A stretch of DNA of 47,257 nucleotides from Clostridium sp. CAG:138 (GTDB lineage Bacteria > Bacillota > Clostridia > Christensenellales > CAG-138), in NCBI GenBank assembly GCA_000435055.1, contig FR879710.1, positions 1 to 47,257 on the forward strand. The letters are read 5' to 3'. The notes under the pieces are model-generated. The model made no database searches and had not been told where the DNA came from. It saw nothing but the letters and a program-made list of their open reading frames with translations. This document shows positions 33,087 through 42,009 of this stretch, one piece after another (within the stretch, counting starts at the first letter, position 1; every line of letters begins with the position of its first letter). The position numbers were made by a program, and so were the translations under genes.

Positions 33087-33785
33087 TTACTTTAAAAGCA
33101 TTTCAAGCTCTTCCTGTGTTATGTAACGCCACTGCCCGGGCTTGAGTCCGTTGAGAGTTAAAGCACCTATGCCAACGCGCTGCAGGCGCAGAGTATCATG
33201 ACCGAGAGCAGCAAGCATTCGGCGAACCTGTCGGTTCCGCCCTTCGTGAATCATCAACAACAGCTCCGTTTTTTCATCATGCGAACGAAGTATGCGCACA
33301 CGGGCAGGTGCGGTGAGCCCGTCGTCAAGCTGAATTCCGCGTTCGAGTGCGCGACATTCACTGCGGCTGAGTTCACCGGTGCATAGTACTCGGTAGGTTT
33401 TGTTCGCGCCGTATCGCGGGTGCATAAGCCGATTGGCTGTTTCGCCGTCGTTGGTAACAAGAATCAGTCCTTCGGAGTCATAATCCAGTCGGCCGATCGT
33501 GTACAGTCTGTACGGCAATTCGCTGAAAAAGTCGGTGACTTTAACCCTGTCTTCGCTGTCCGCATTGGAACATATGACATTTTTAGGCTTATTAAACGCA
33601 ATAACAATGCGCTCCTCGGCAGGATGAACGGGCTTGTCATCAAGCGTTACCGAATCTTCCGGTTCAACGCTGCTGCCTAAAACAGCAACATGTCCGTTAA
33701 CCTTTACACGTCCGGCAGAAATAATTTCTTCGCATTTGCGGCGTGAAGCAATGCCTGCATCGGCAAGGTATTTTTGAAGTCTCAT
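33087..33785 (-). CDS. rluB: 23S rRNA pseudouridine synthase, RsuA/RluB family
   Basis: 232 residues: N-terminal S4 RNA-binding domain (RLQKYLADAGIASRRKCEE) and catalytic domain with D101 in GRLDYDSEGL; HEGRNRQVRRML is the second family signature. It isomerises a uridine in 23S rRNA (position 2605 in RluB, inferred). Lies after dacF in a DUF2953-gerW-dacF-rluB run, which is a common Clostridial order. Confidence 0.92.
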   Translation of the reverse strand: MRLQKYLADAGIASRRKCEEIISAGRVKVNGHVAVLGSSVEPEDSVTLDDKPVHPAEERIVIAFNKPKNVICSNADSEDRVKVTDFFSELPYRLYTIGRLDYDSEGLILVTNDGETANRLMHPRYGANKTYRVLCTGELSRSECRALERGIQLDDGLTAPARVRILRSHDEKTELLLMIHEGRNRQVRRMLAALGHDTLRLQRVGIGALTLNGLKPGQWRYITQEELEMLLK

Positions 33786-33893
33786 TCAACGGTTTTCCTT
33801 TCGAAACCTGCAAAAAACCTTTCCGATAATCCCGAATTGATAACAAAGAGCAGTGTCAGCCGTGGGGCAGTGCAAGCTCCGGAATCAACAGCA

Positions 33894-35108
33894 TCAGCGG
33901 CGGAATAAATGCAGGATGTAGTTAAAGTAGAACAGGAAGCTTCTTTCGGCTATGCTTTCCGAAGCAACGAGGGATGTTTGCCCTATGCACAGATCGTCAC
34001 AAAATAATTCGGCCGTGCCGAGTTCACATGATTCATGTACGGGGGCGCAAACATCCGAATCAAGGCGTACATGCACCGAAGCCGAAAGTTCGGTTCCCTT
34101 CTTTACAGGTATGATTATATCCTCTTTTGCCGCTAATGCCAATATACTTTTTTCACCGTTGAGTACGGTGCAGCGAGCCAACACGGTTCCCTTTTCAATG
34201 ATTTTGCACATGGAATAGTTCTCAAAGCCGAAATTGAGCATTTCGGGCGCAACGTCGAACATTGGCCTGCAGTTCAATACGGCTCCAACAAGCAGCATAC
34301 CGTCGCGTTCCGCAGCGAACAGCAAACAGCGTCCTGCCGCAGATGTATAACCGGTCTTGATGCCGACAGCATTGCCATAATCCCAGAGCAGCGCATTTTT
34401 ATTTTTCATGGTTCGAACCCTGTCTCCGGTTTCTGCGGTATAATACTGCGTCGAAACGATTTGACGGAAAGTTTCATTCTTCAACGCTTCGGCACCTATG
34501 AGAGCAAGCTCATATGCTGTCGTGTAATGCTCTGCATCATGCAGTCCGTTCGGAGTTACAAAATGTGTATTCGTGAGCCCGAGTTTCGCTGCTCTGTCAT
34601 TCATAATGCGGACAAAGCTTTCCACTGTTCCGCCGACATGCACGGCGAGTGCAACCGCGGCATCGTTGCCGGAGAGCAGCATCAGTCCGTACAGTAAATC
34701 TCTCACGGAAAGTCTTTCGCCGCAGCTGAGATACATGCTTGAACCTTCCGTTCCGGCGGCATCGGCAGTTACTTCAACCGTCTCATCGAGATCGCAGTTT
34801 TCAATGACAACAAGCGCGGTCATGGTTTTTGTGGTGCTTGCCATAGGCAGGCGTGAATTGCTGTTGCCGGACAACAGAAGTTTGCCGCTGTTTGCTTCGA
34901 TCAGCGCAGCTGCGGCTGCTGTTTTCATGCAGTCTATGAAATCAGCTTTATTGCTGTCGGCATCATCAGAATCCGCAACTTGAGATATGCATGAACTTCC
35001 GCTGTTGTCAGCTGCTGCCTGCGCAATTGCGGATACGGATGACGGAAGAGCACTGCAGGCAATCAGCGCAATGCTGAGCAGAAGAAGCGGAATCGTGCGC
35101 CGTTTCAT
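33894..35108 (-). CDS. dacF: D-alanyl-D-alanine carboxypeptidase (DacF-type, S11)
   Basis: 404 residues with a signal peptide and complete active site: S91-T-T-K94, S146-G-N148, K251-T-G253. It trims the terminal D-Ala of peptidoglycan stems. The C-terminal beta-domain and an amphipathic membrane anchor (FYFNYILHLFRR) follow. ATG 35108 overlaps the stop of gerW by ATGA, with GAGG 7 bases upstream; an open frame continues upstream to 35279 but runs antiparallel to nothing useful and overlaps gerW. Contrasts with the inactive homologue at 11346. Confidence 0.94.
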   Translation of the reverse strand: MKRRTIPLLLLSIALIACSALPSSVSAIAQAAADNSGSSCISQVADSDDADSNKADFIDCMKTAAAAALIEANSGKLLLSGNSNSRLPMASTTKTMTALVVIENCDLDETVEVTADAAGTEGSSMYLSCGERLSVRDLLYGLMLLSGNDAAVALAVHVGGTVESFVRIMNDRAAKLGLTNTHFVTPNGLHDAEHYTTAYELALIGAEALKNETFRQIVSTQYYTAETGDRVRTMKNKNALLWDYGNAVGIKTGYTSAAGRCLLFAAERDGMLLVGAVLNCRPMFDVAPEMLNFGFENYSMCKIIEKGTVLARCTVLNGEKSILALAAKEDIIIPVKKGTELSASVHVRLDSDVCAPVHESCELGTAELFCDDLCIGQTSLVASESIAERSFLFYFNYILHLFRR

Positions 35109-35689
35109 ACCGAAGCCTCGGTTCCGCCGGTACAGCCGCAGCCGGAACCGTTTCCGCTTGAACCTGTATTTGAAACTCCGTTGTCCGTATTCTCGGTGCT
35201 GTTCCCGTCGGTACAGCCGCAGCCGCAATTCGAATTTGTTTTTTGATTCTGCTTCTTTTCGCTGTCGGCGCATGCGCACTTTTTATTGATGCAATCAATT
35301 CCCGTGTTGATAAGCTTTTCAACGCACTTCAAAACCTGAGGTATCATGTCCACAAGCCTGTCTGTCGAGCTCTTTCTGTCGGCAGGCATAACACGAACAT
35401 TTCCCTGTTCCTCGGTGATAAATGCCAGCGGCGTGATGCACATACCGACGGCGCTTGTTCCTGCAAACGGGAAACGGGAATCACGGTTTGCTTCATCAGC
35501 TGCCTTTTTAGCGCTGCACATATGACCGTATTCTCCTCCGCCGACAAGGAAAGCAAGACTGAGCTTGGAAACGGGCAGTATCATTGTGTTGCCTGCGGTT
35601 ACAATCGGATTGCCTACGACGGTGTTAACGTCCACCATTCGCTTGATTTGCTCCATTGAGGTCTGCATAATGTTTTCGATGGGATGCAT
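35105..35689 (-). CDS. ytfJ: Sporulation protein GerW/YtfJ family
   Basis: 194 residues. The YtfJ core (about 1-120) shows VVGNPI, PVSKLSLAFLVGGG and GMCITPLAF, a protein needed for germination in Bacillus. The last 50 residues are an added low-complexity tail rich in Asn/Gly/Ser with CGCGCT and CGCTG clusters; two 16-base direct repeats (35129-35144 and 35210-35225) encode it. AAAGGAG lies 8 bases before ATG 35689. Translation is coupled to dacF by ATGA. Confidence 0.88.
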   Translation of the reverse strand: MHPIENIMQTSMEQIKRMVDVNTVVGNPIVTAGNTMILPVSKLSLAFLVGGGEYGHMCSAKKAADEANRDSRFPFAGTSAVGMCITPLAFITEEQGNVRVMPADRKSSTDRLVDMIPQVLKCVEKLINTGIDCINKKCACADSEKKQNQKTNSNCGCGCTDGNSTENTDNGVSNTGSSGNGSGCGCTGGTEASV

Positions 35690-35708
35690 TCTGTAAGCTC
35701 CTTTGTTT

Positions 35709-36335
35709 TTATTCTGCTTTATCCTTTCGGATAAATACATTCAAAAATAGTTTAATCAGGTTGACCCGCACTATTCCTGCCATATTAAGGTTAAAAGTGC
35801 TTCGGTTCGGTGCAGGAAAAATATTAATAACGCAGTTTTCGGATCGCTTGACTTTAATCAGAACGTTTAGTACAAATCGAAAAAGAGTGTCCATAAAAAC
35901 AGAAACGATTCCGCAGATTAAAACGCTCAGGAATGCGTCGTCGCGTCTTCCGATTTCACCCGCAACTTCAATTTTTTTTACCGACAGCGAACGCGGCAAT
36001 GCTTTAACGATTTTTCTGAAAAGGCTGCCTCTCCTTTTTTTGCGCGGACGAACGGGTTTCAGCTGTCTGTTGTTAACCTGAAAAACAGTGATGCCGTTAA
36101 ACGGCTCATATTCGAGACAATAACGAAGCTTAATTCGGATAATTCCGAAGAGAAGAATCACTTTGATTTTTATTTCACAGAAATATCCGCGCAGCAGCAC
36201 CTTTGCATCAAGTCGAATTCCGTAAAACAACATAAGCAGTATAACGAAAAAAACGAAGGCTCCGAGCCGGGGCAAAGGCATGCGAACAGCAAAAAAACAC
36301 TTAATCGATTGTAATGCGAAATTGAATCGCTCCAT
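35709..36335 (-). CDS. DUF2953 protein (YtfI-like)
   Basis: 208 residues: an N-terminal membrane helix (about 12-35; FVFFVILLMLFYGI), then a basic beta-rich domain (KIKVILLFGIIRIKL) and a KKRR stretch. The layout and its position directly before gerW match the DUF2953/YtfI partner found in spore formers. Role unknown. ATG 36335 has AGAGGAAA upstream; a longer frame to 36530 lacks a ribosome site. Confidence 0.8.
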   Translation of the reverse strand: MERFNFALQSIKCFFAVRMPLPRLGAFVFFVILLMLFYGIRLDAKVLLRGYFCEIKIKVILLFGIIRIKLRYCLEYEPFNGITVFQVNNRQLKPVRPRKKRRGSLFRKIVKALPRSLSVKKIEVAGEIGRRDDAFLSVLICGIVSVFMDTLFRFVLNVLIKVKRSENCVINIFPAPNRSTFNLNMAGIVRVNLIKLFLNVFIRKDKAE

Positions 36336-36472
36336 GCTGTCTTTCCTCTTTTCGTGTTTATGATCGTCGAACGCAAAACATGTCCGCACGGATTCACCGG
36401 GCATATTTTGCCCGAAATGCCGTTGATTATGTGAGCATTCGGACAGGCTATCGGTCTTTCGACAAAAAAAGC

Positions 36473-36501
36473 TATACAAAATGAGCCGGATACGGTATAA
36501 T
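36473..36501 (+). promoter_or_regulatory. Promoter of the ttcA-like gene
   Basis: TATACA (36473-36478), 17-base spacer, TATAAT (36496-36501), 114 bases before the start codon. The preceding gap from 36336 holds no gene. Confidence 0.6.
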
Positions 36502-36614
36502 TTAGCGGTGAATAAAACGACCGCGTACACACGCTCGGCTGTGAGCTTGAGAATTGATTTGCTTTTGCGCGCGGAAGTAAACTTTCAAAAAGAAGTACAG
36601 AAAGAAATATACAA

Positions 36615-37478
36615 ATGAAACAGGTTCTCGGCTGCATCAGACGTGCAGATGAACGATACAATATGATACAGGACGGCGACAAGATTTGCGTCGGTGTGAG
36701 CGGAGGCAAGGACAGCCTTCTGCTGATGTACGGACTTAAGCTTTATCAGCTTTTTTCAAAGAAGAAGTATGATTTATGCGCTGTTATGCTTGACCTTGGA
36801 ATTGTTGAACAGGACACAAGCGGAATCGAAATGTTCGCAAAGGAACACGATATTGATTTTGAAGTGCGCAAAACGGATATTGGAGATGTTGTTTTCAACA
36901 TACGCAAAGAAAAGAATCCATGCGCTATGTGTGCAAAAATGCGGCGCGGAGCATTGAACGACATTGCACTTGAAAAGGGCTGCAACCTTGTTGCACTCGG
37001 ACATAACCGTGAAGATGTTCTTGAGACTTTTTTGCTGAGTTTGTTTTTTGAAGCCAGATTGAACACGTTTGCACCCGTCACATACCTTGGCAGAACGGGT
37101 ATCACGGTAATCCGTCCGCTCGTTTTCTTCCCGGAAAAGGATGCTGTTTCCGCTTCGCGCAGGCTCCGGCTGCCGGTTTTGCGTGCAAACTGCCCTGCTG
37201 CGGGCCATACAAAGCGTGAAGATATGCGCCTGCTGCTTCAAGACTTCAGGAAAATCGTTCCCGATGTCGAAACGAAGTTTATGAAAGCAATCGTGGACAC
37301 GCATAAATACGGCATGTGGGACAGAATGAAGCTCCCTCCGCGGCAAACGGGAGGAATAAGGCTCGGAGAGGTTGACCCGCTCGCACTTCCTGCCATAAAA
37401 TCCTGCATGAAATGTGACGGAACATCGAGTGACGAGTTGCAGCCGGATGAAACGGCGATTGAATTCACAGAACAGTAA
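36615..37478 (+). CDS. tRNA-thiolating PP-loop ATPase, TtcA family
   Basis: 287 residues. PP-loop SGGKDSLLL near residue 30 activates tRNA as adenylate; CAMC (about residues 103-106) and a later Cys (NCPAAG) fit the iron-sulfur cluster of TtcA; GHNREDVLETF is the family's second motif. TtcA makes 2-thiocytidine at tRNA position 32. A Cys pair near the C-terminus (SCMKCDG) is extra. The ribosome site is weak. A related TtuA-like role cannot be excluded. Confidence 0.85.
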   Translation: MKQVLGCIRRADERYNMIQDGDKICVGVSGGKDSLLLMYGLKLYQLFSKKKYDLCAVMLDLGIVEQDTSGIEMFAKEHDIDFEVRKTDIGDVVFNIRKEKNPCAMCAKMRRGALNDIALEKGCNLVALGHNREDVLETFLLSLFFEARLNTFAPVTYLGRTGITVIRPLVFFPEKDAVSASRRLRLPVLRANCPAAGHTKREDMRLLLQDFRKIVPDVETKFMKAIVDTHKYGMWDRMKLPPRQTGGIRLGEVDPLALPAIKSCMKCDGTSSDELQPDETAIEFTEQ

Positions 37479-37540
37479 CGTTGGTATTTGAGTTTAAAAA
37501 TCAGAAAGGAATTCCCGCGGAACGGGATACGGAATGAAGG

Positions 37541-38812
37541 ATGGACAACAGTATTCATAACGATGAGCAGATTGTGCAGCGACAGGTGATCAAAAAGTAT
37601 AACGGCGCACGGCCGTGGCAGGTTGCGGTTTTGATGCTGATGAGTGCGGCGGTTGCGGCTATGGTGCTTTTTGTGGCTCTGCTCGGCGGAAATGGTCGAT
37701 ATCGGCTGATAGACGGCGGAGCAAAATATGACTCATCCCTTATCAGCACGCTTCTGAGCGAAATAGACAAGTATTATTATTTTCATGATGATGCGCCGGA
37801 CACCGAAAAACTGCTTGAAGATGCAGCACATGATATCGTTAACTCGATTGGTGATCCTTATGCAGCGTATTATACGAATGAGGAATACGAGGCGTTTGAA
37901 AACTCAATCAACGGCAGCTACAAGGGCATCGGTGTACTGCTTGGTGTGACGGACGGAAACGGTGCAGAAATAGTTCGTGTTTATGAAGGGAATCCCGCAG
38001 CGAAAGCAGGCATACGGGAAGGCGACACCGTCATTGCTGTCGACGGAAAATCAACTTTGGGGCTTCCTCATGAAGAGGTCAGTGATTTAATCAGCGGTTT
38101 GGACGGCACGACCGTTGCACTCACGATTAAACGCGGAGAAGAGACCCTCGAAATTGACGTTGAACGCGGCGACGTATATATTAAACGTGTTTATACGGAA
38201 ATCCTGGAAAACAGCATTGGTTATATCCGAATTGAATCGTTTACAGGCAATGCCGCCGAAGAGTTCAACGAAGGCCTTGACGGTTTGCTCGGGCAGGGCA
38301 TTGAGTCACTGATCATCGATTTGCGAAACAATCCCGGGGGTTCGCTGGATGTTGTTGTTGCAATTTGCGACCGCATTTTGCCGGAATGCACAATTACAAC
38401 CCTTGAAGGAAAGCTTGTTGATCCTCCACAAAGCTTTGAATCAACGGCAGAGCAGTCACTGGAGATCCCCTACGCTGTTTTGATTAATGAAAACTCCGCA
38501 TCCTCAAGCGAGATTTTTGCTTCCGCCGTTCAGGACAACAAATGCGCGGCACTGATAGGCAAAAACACGTACGGCAAGGGCATTGTGCAGTCAAGCTGGG
38601 CTTTGCGGAACGGTCAGGGATACATAAAGCTCACAACCGACGTTTATCGCACACCGAACGGCAAGCTTATTCACGAAATCGGAGTTGCACCGGATATTGA
38701 GGTTGAACAAGATGCCGAGCTTGTCAACTATGATATATTTTTTATTATGCGTGATTTCGCGAATCGGGACCTGCAGCTGAAGGCAGCGATCGATTATCTT
38801 AATAATAAATAA
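37541..38812 (+). CDS. S41 carboxy-terminal processing protease (CtpA/CtpB type)
   Basis: 423 residues: one N-terminal membrane anchor (about 27-48), a PDZ domain (about 125-200, with YKGIGVLLG) and the S41 protease core. The catalytic Ser321 (ENSASSSEIF), Lys346 and Gln350 (TYGKGIVQ) keep the Ser-25-Lys-4-Gln spacing of CtpB. It acts outside the membrane; CtpB relatives cut sporulation or cell-wall substrates. GGAA lies close to the ATG, and the ribosome site is mediocre. Confidence 0.92.
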   Translation: MDNSIHNDEQIVQRQVIKKYNGARPWQVAVLMLMSAAVAAMVLFVALLGGNGRYRLIDGGAKYDSSLISTLLSEIDKYYYFHDDAPDTEKLLEDAAHDIVNSIGDPYAAYYTNEEYEAFENSINGSYKGIGVLLGVTDGNGAEIVRVYEGNPAAKAGIREGDTVIAVDGKSTLGLPHEEVSDLISGLDGTTVALTIKRGEETLEIDVERGDVYIKRVYTEILENSIGYIRIESFTGNAAEEFNEGLDGLLGQGIESLIIDLRNNPGGSLDVVVAICDRILPECTITTLEGKLVDPPQSFESTAEQSLEIPYAVLINENSASSSEIFASAVQDNKCAALIGKNTYGKGIVQSSWALRNGQGYIKLTTDVYRTPNGKLIHEIGVAPDIEVEQDAELVNYDIFFIMRDFANRDLQLKAAIDYLNNK

Positions 38813-38842
38813 GAAAACGACATCGAACGGCAAAAGGCGTAA

Positions 38843-38871
38843 TTTACATTTTCTTCCGTTTGTGGTATACT
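38843..38871 (+). promoter_or_regulatory. Promoter of the alpha/beta hydrolase gene
   Basis: TTTACA (38843-38848), 17-base spacer, TATACT (38866-38871). Because the start site would be near 38878, an in-frame GTG at 38862 cannot be the start codon. Confidence 0.7.
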
Positions 38872-38945
38872 TTCGAGATAAATCGAAAGGAGGGCTCTTT
38901 CGCGGCGGGAGCTTATGTTTCGGCAAGAAAAAACTATCAATAAAT

Positions 38946-39647
38946 ATGGCAGAATTCATTCACGGCAATCAATCAATTCACTACGAACTTGCCGGGGTGC
39001 GGGAGTTCAGGCTCCGTACACCGGTTTTGTTGCTGCACGGCAATGGTGAAGATATGCATATCTTCGATAACATGATCGCACCGCTCCTCGGTGCAAAGGG
39101 CTTTGTGCTTATGGACAGCAGGATGCAGGGGGAGTCATTCTCGCTTGACGGCGGGGGGGAAATATCGTATTCAGCAATGGCGGATGATGCCGCTGCGCTG
39201 ATGGACGAACTCGGAATCAACGAATATGATATCGTCGGTTATTCCGACGGTGGTATTATTGCGCTGCTTATGGCAATGAAAAGTTTCAAAGTTAGAAGAT
39301 TCTTCACGATCGGCGCGAATACAGATCCATCCGGGTTAACTGCAAAGGCGGTTCGGGAAATTAAAACCGCATTGCGGCGGGCGAATCACAAGGGCGATGA
39401 GCGTACTGCGGCGTTGCTTTCAATGATGCTGAATGAACCGCATATAACCTCGCACCAGCTTGCAGGCATTATTGCCGAGGCGACGATTATACTCGGCAAA
39501 AAAGATACGGTTATTGACAGAAAGCATTCCGAACGAATTGCAGATGCTATTCCGCACGGCACTCATGTTTTGATTGAAGGCGCGGGGCATGATGTTCCCG
39601 TAACACATCCCGGAGTACTATCCGACCTTGTGCGCACGTTGCTGTAG
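38946..39647 (+). CDS. Alpha/beta-hydrolase fold protein
   Basis: 233 residues. Oxyanion strand LLLHGNGEDMHIF, nucleophile elbow GYSDGG (Ser about residue 99), and catalytic His in EGAGHDVPVTHP. The substrate is unknown; esterase or lipase-like activity is the family default. ATG 38946 has no clear ribosome site, whereas AAAGGAGGG lies 55 bases upstream and is not used by any sensible in-frame start, so the true start is uncertain. Confidence 0.8.
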   Translation: MAEFIHGNQSIHYELAGVREFRLRTPVLLLHGNGEDMHIFDNMIAPLLGAKGFVLMDSRMQGESFSLDGGGEISYSAMADDAAALMDELGINEYDIVGYSDGGIIALLMAMKSFKVRRFFTIGANTDPSGLTAKAVREIKTALRRANHKGDERTAALLSMMLNEPHITSHQLAGIIAEATIILGKKDTVIDRKHSERIADAIPHGTHVLIEGAGHDVPVTHPGVLSDLVRTLL

Positions 39648-39703
39648 CGGCCGAACTGCCGATTTGTGAAGGCATAAGTTTTTTTAAAAAATTTCCAAAA
39701 ACA

Positions 39704-39833
39704 GGCAACCAAAAAGCGCGTTCGTGCGTTATATAGGTAGAAGAGGAACGGCAAGGGGTTCCGATTCATGAGTTTCCTTCCTGTTTTGTTTTGTTGGTGC
39801 AAAAGACCGTGCGCAACGGTCTTTTGTATTTTT
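39704..39833 (+). ncRNA. Orphan ECF-type promoter followed by a short transcript and terminator
   Basis: GGCAACC (39704-39710), 16 bases, CGTTATAT (39727-39734) matches the form of ECF-sigma promoters (AAC motif at -35, CGT at -10). A perfect 11-bp terminator CAAAAGACCGT/ACGGTCTTTTG (39800-39826) with TATTTTT follows. The transcript would be about 90 bases and contains a GGAAC/GTTCC hairpin (39745-39762). No protein gene lies between. It is either a small RNA or the remnant of a lost ECF operon. The terminator may also end the hydrolase mRNA. Confidence 0.45.
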
Positions 39834-39874
39834 ATAACTCTGAATCCATAAATGCAAATGCAAATTGATATATC

Positions 39875-39903
39875 TTGACAAAAAAGAAAAAACGGGGTAT
39901 CCT
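39875..39903 (+). promoter_or_regulatory. Promoter of the GNAT gene
   Basis: TTGACA (39875-39880), 17-base spacer, TATCCT (39898-39903), 34 bases before the start codon. Confidence 0.75.
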
Positions 39904-39936
39904 TTATAAAAATCATACCGGAAAGGTGAATTGAAT

Positions 39937-40374
39937 ATGATACGAAAACTTACAGCGAAAGATAAAAATATATTTATGGAAATGACGGGTGAGTTTTACT
40001 CTTCGGCAGCAGTTATGCACCCGATACCGGAAAAAAACCGCAGCGCGATGTTTGATGAGCTGATGCGGTCGAATGTTTATGCGGAGTGTTTCATGCTCGA
40101 ATGCGAGGATGGCACCCCGGCAGGTTATGTTTTGACGGCAAAAACTTTTTCACAGGAAGCAGGCGGGCTTGTTGTCTGGCTTGAAGAAGGATACATTCGT
40201 GAACCGTATCGTTCAATGGGTTTGATGTCTGAGTTTTTCCTCTACATTGAGCAGCATTGTCCTGCCGCAAGGTATAGGCTTGAAGTTGAACCGGATAACC
40301 CGCGCGCAATTGCACTGTACGAACGCAGAGGCTTTCGCTTCATTCCGTACCTTCAGATGATAAAGGGCGAATAA
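39937..40374 (+). CDS. GNAT-family N-acetyltransferase
   Basis: 145 residues. The C-terminal half shows the acetyl-CoA-binding core: EEGYIREPYRSMGLMSEFF (variant of the Q/RxxGxG/A loop) and LEVEPDNPRAIALYERRGF. The acceptor is unknown. ATG 39937 has AAAGGTG 8 bases upstream; TTG 39931 is a less likely start. Single-gene unit with its own promoter and terminator. Confidence 0.88.
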   Translation: MIRKLTAKDKNIFMEMTGEFYSSAAVMHPIPEKNRSAMFDELMRSNVYAECFMLECEDGTPAGYVLTAKTFSQEAGGLVVWLEEGYIREPYRSMGLMSEFFLYIEQHCPAARYRLEVEPDNPRAIALYERRGFRFIPYLQMIKGE

Positions 40375-40399
40375 CGGCAAAACGAATTAAAAACTAAGG

Positions 40400-40447
40400 A
40401 AAAATTAAAGGATATTTACCCGCTGCGGATAAATATCCTTTTTTGTT
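40400..40447. terminator. Bidirectional terminator between GNAT and M18 peptidase genes
   Basis: AAAGGATATTTA (40407-40418) pairs with TAAATATCCTTT (40430-40441); TTTTTG follows on the plus strand and TTTAATTTTTCC on the minus strand. Confidence 0.85.
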
Positions 40448-40476
40448 TCCGTCTGAACGGAATTTGAAATTAAAAA

Positions 40477-41772
40477 TTACTCTTCGGCGAAATAGTGAGC
40501 AACCAGTTCGTTAAGTGAATCTTGGTCGCGAACGCCCATTGTTTCGCGGCAGGAATGCATTGCAAGCATGGGAACGCCGACATCGGCCGTGCTCATGCCG
40601 AGTTGACTTGCCGCAAAGGAGCCGAGCGTTCCGCCGCCGCGCAGGTCGGGGCGGTTCATAAACCGCTGATAGGGAATACTGTATTTTGCGCAAATGCCTT
40701 CAATCATGCCTATGCCGACGGCTTCGGTTGCATAACGCTGTTCGTAATTCATTTTCAGCGCAGTGCCTTTGTTCATTACGGCATTGCAGGAAGCATCGGA
40801 AAGCTCCGCATGGTTGGGGTGCTTTGCGTGTGCAACATCACAGGAAAGCATGAATCCGGATGCGAGAGAATCGATGTATTCGCTGCGGGAGGCACCGAGA
40901 GCACAGGCGATTTTTTCAAGCATCAAGCCGAGAGTTGCACTGTCAGCTCCCTGCTTTGTTCCGGAGCCGACTTCTTCATTGTCGAAAAGCACCGCGGCCG
41001 TAACGCCGTGGGCACGGTTGCAGTTAACAATTCCGTAAAGCACCGCAAATGCGGATGTGATGTTGTCAAGCCTGGGCGAAGTGAGAAAATCCTCGTCAAA
41101 GCCGCAGAGCATGGGCTTTTCGGCGTTGTAAATGCAGAGATCGTAGCTCAGAATCTGCTCCGGAGCGACTCCCGCCAATTCTGCCAGCTTAGATACAAAA
41201 TATCCGTCCTTGTTGAAATCCTGCTCAACAGACTTGCAAATCGGGAGCATGTCCTTATTGGGATTCAATTCAACACCCTTGTTAACACTGCGGTTCATGT
41301 GAATCGCAAGGTTGGGAATTGTGAGAATAGGTTTTTCAAAATCCACAAGGCGGCGTTCGGGAGCAAGCACATTGTCACTCTTAAGTGTGATCATGCCGGC
41401 AGCGGAGAGCGGTCGGTCAAGCCATGTGTTGTGAATCATGCCGCCGTAGGGCTCGATGCTGAGCTTTGCGCAGCCTCCGGAGACTTGTTCGGGATTGGGC
41501 TTTATATAATAGCAGGGCCAGTCAACATGACACGCTGCAAGACGAAAGTCTTCGCCGGGCACATATTCGCAGCCGACATGAAATGCAATAAGCATGGTGC
41601 CGAAGCATTTTACATAGTAGTTTCCGCCCTTTTCAAGTTTCCAGGGTTTATTTTGTTCCAACGCCGTAAACCCGGATTCGTCCATGAGTCGAATTGCCTC
41701 CGCAGTCGTATGATAGGGTGAAACGGATTTTTCAAGAAACGAAATGAGATCCGCTGTGTTATTCTTAATCAT
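40477..41772 (-). CDS. M18-family aminopeptidase
   Basis: 431-residue cytosolic zinc aminopeptidase. The motifs are AACHVDWP (metal His, with Trp instead of the more usual Ser), FDNEEVGSGTKQGA (Glu/Asp ligands) and AMHSCRETMG near the C-terminus (last His ligand). M18 enzymes release acidic or aliphatic residues from peptides. ATG 41772 has AAAGGAG 6 bases upstream; an open frame to 41814 has no site. Transcribed alone. Confidence 0.93.
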   Translation of the reverse strand: MIKNNTADLISFLEKSVSPYHTTAEAIRLMDESGFTALEQNKPWKLEKGGNYYVKCFGTMLIAFHVGCEYVPGEDFRLAACHVDWPCYYIKPNPEQVSGGCAKLSIEPYGGMIHNTWLDRPLSAAGMITLKSDNVLAPERRLVDFEKPILTIPNLAIHMNRSVNKGVELNPNKDMLPICKSVEQDFNKDGYFVSKLAELAGVAPEQILSYDLCIYNAEKPMLCGFDEDFLTSPRLDNITSAFAVLYGIVNCNRAHGVTAAVLFDNEEVGSGTKQGADSATLGLMLEKIACALGASRSEYIDSLASGFMLSCDVAHAKHPNHAELSDASCNAVMNKGTALKMNYEQRYATEAVGIGMIEGICAKYSIPYQRFMNRPDLRGGGTLGSFAASQLGMSTADVGVPMLAMHSCRETMGVRDQDSLNELVAHYFAEE

Positions 41773-41868
41773 TTTTTCTCCTTTCTGCAAAAAAGCTTTG
41801 CGAAAATTCAACAACGGCGGTCAAAAGCCCGCCTGCAGTGCAATTATCGCAATTTCGTATTCGTTATA

Positions 41869-41897
41869 ATTATAGTGCCGATATGTGCTGCTGTCAA
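41869..41897 (-). promoter_or_regulatory. Consensus promoter of the M18 peptidase gene
   Basis: On the minus strand: TTGACA (41897-41892), exact 17-base spacer, TATAAT (41874-41869). Confidence 0.85.
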
Positions 41898-42009
41898 ACA
41901 ATTTTATCCATCATGTTTTTTTCAAAAAAATACCTGTTATAGCTTCGCCGAAAACGGACAAATTAAGACTGCACGCCGCACGAAGCGACAGAATTCGGCA
42001 GCTAAGGAA

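Noticed and set aside
35109..35279. Upstream extension of dacF by 57 Arg-rich codons
   Set aside because: It is the out-of-frame reading of the gerW tail; the signal peptide starts at ATG 35108, coupled by ATGA to gerW.
38862..38945. GTG 38862 start adding 28 residues to the alpha/beta hydrolase
   Set aside because: The codon overlaps the -10 box of the TTTACA-17-TATACT promoter, so it would not be in the mRNA.
39763..39850. 27-codon ORF (ATG 39768) with AAGGGG upstream in the ECF-like unit
   Set aside because: It would run through the strong terminator at 39800-39826, so a complete mRNA is unlikely.
40522..41721. 399-codon open frame on the plus strand
   Set aside because: It is the antisense shadow of the M18 aminopeptidase, which has clear motifs, a ribosome site and a promoter on the minus strand.
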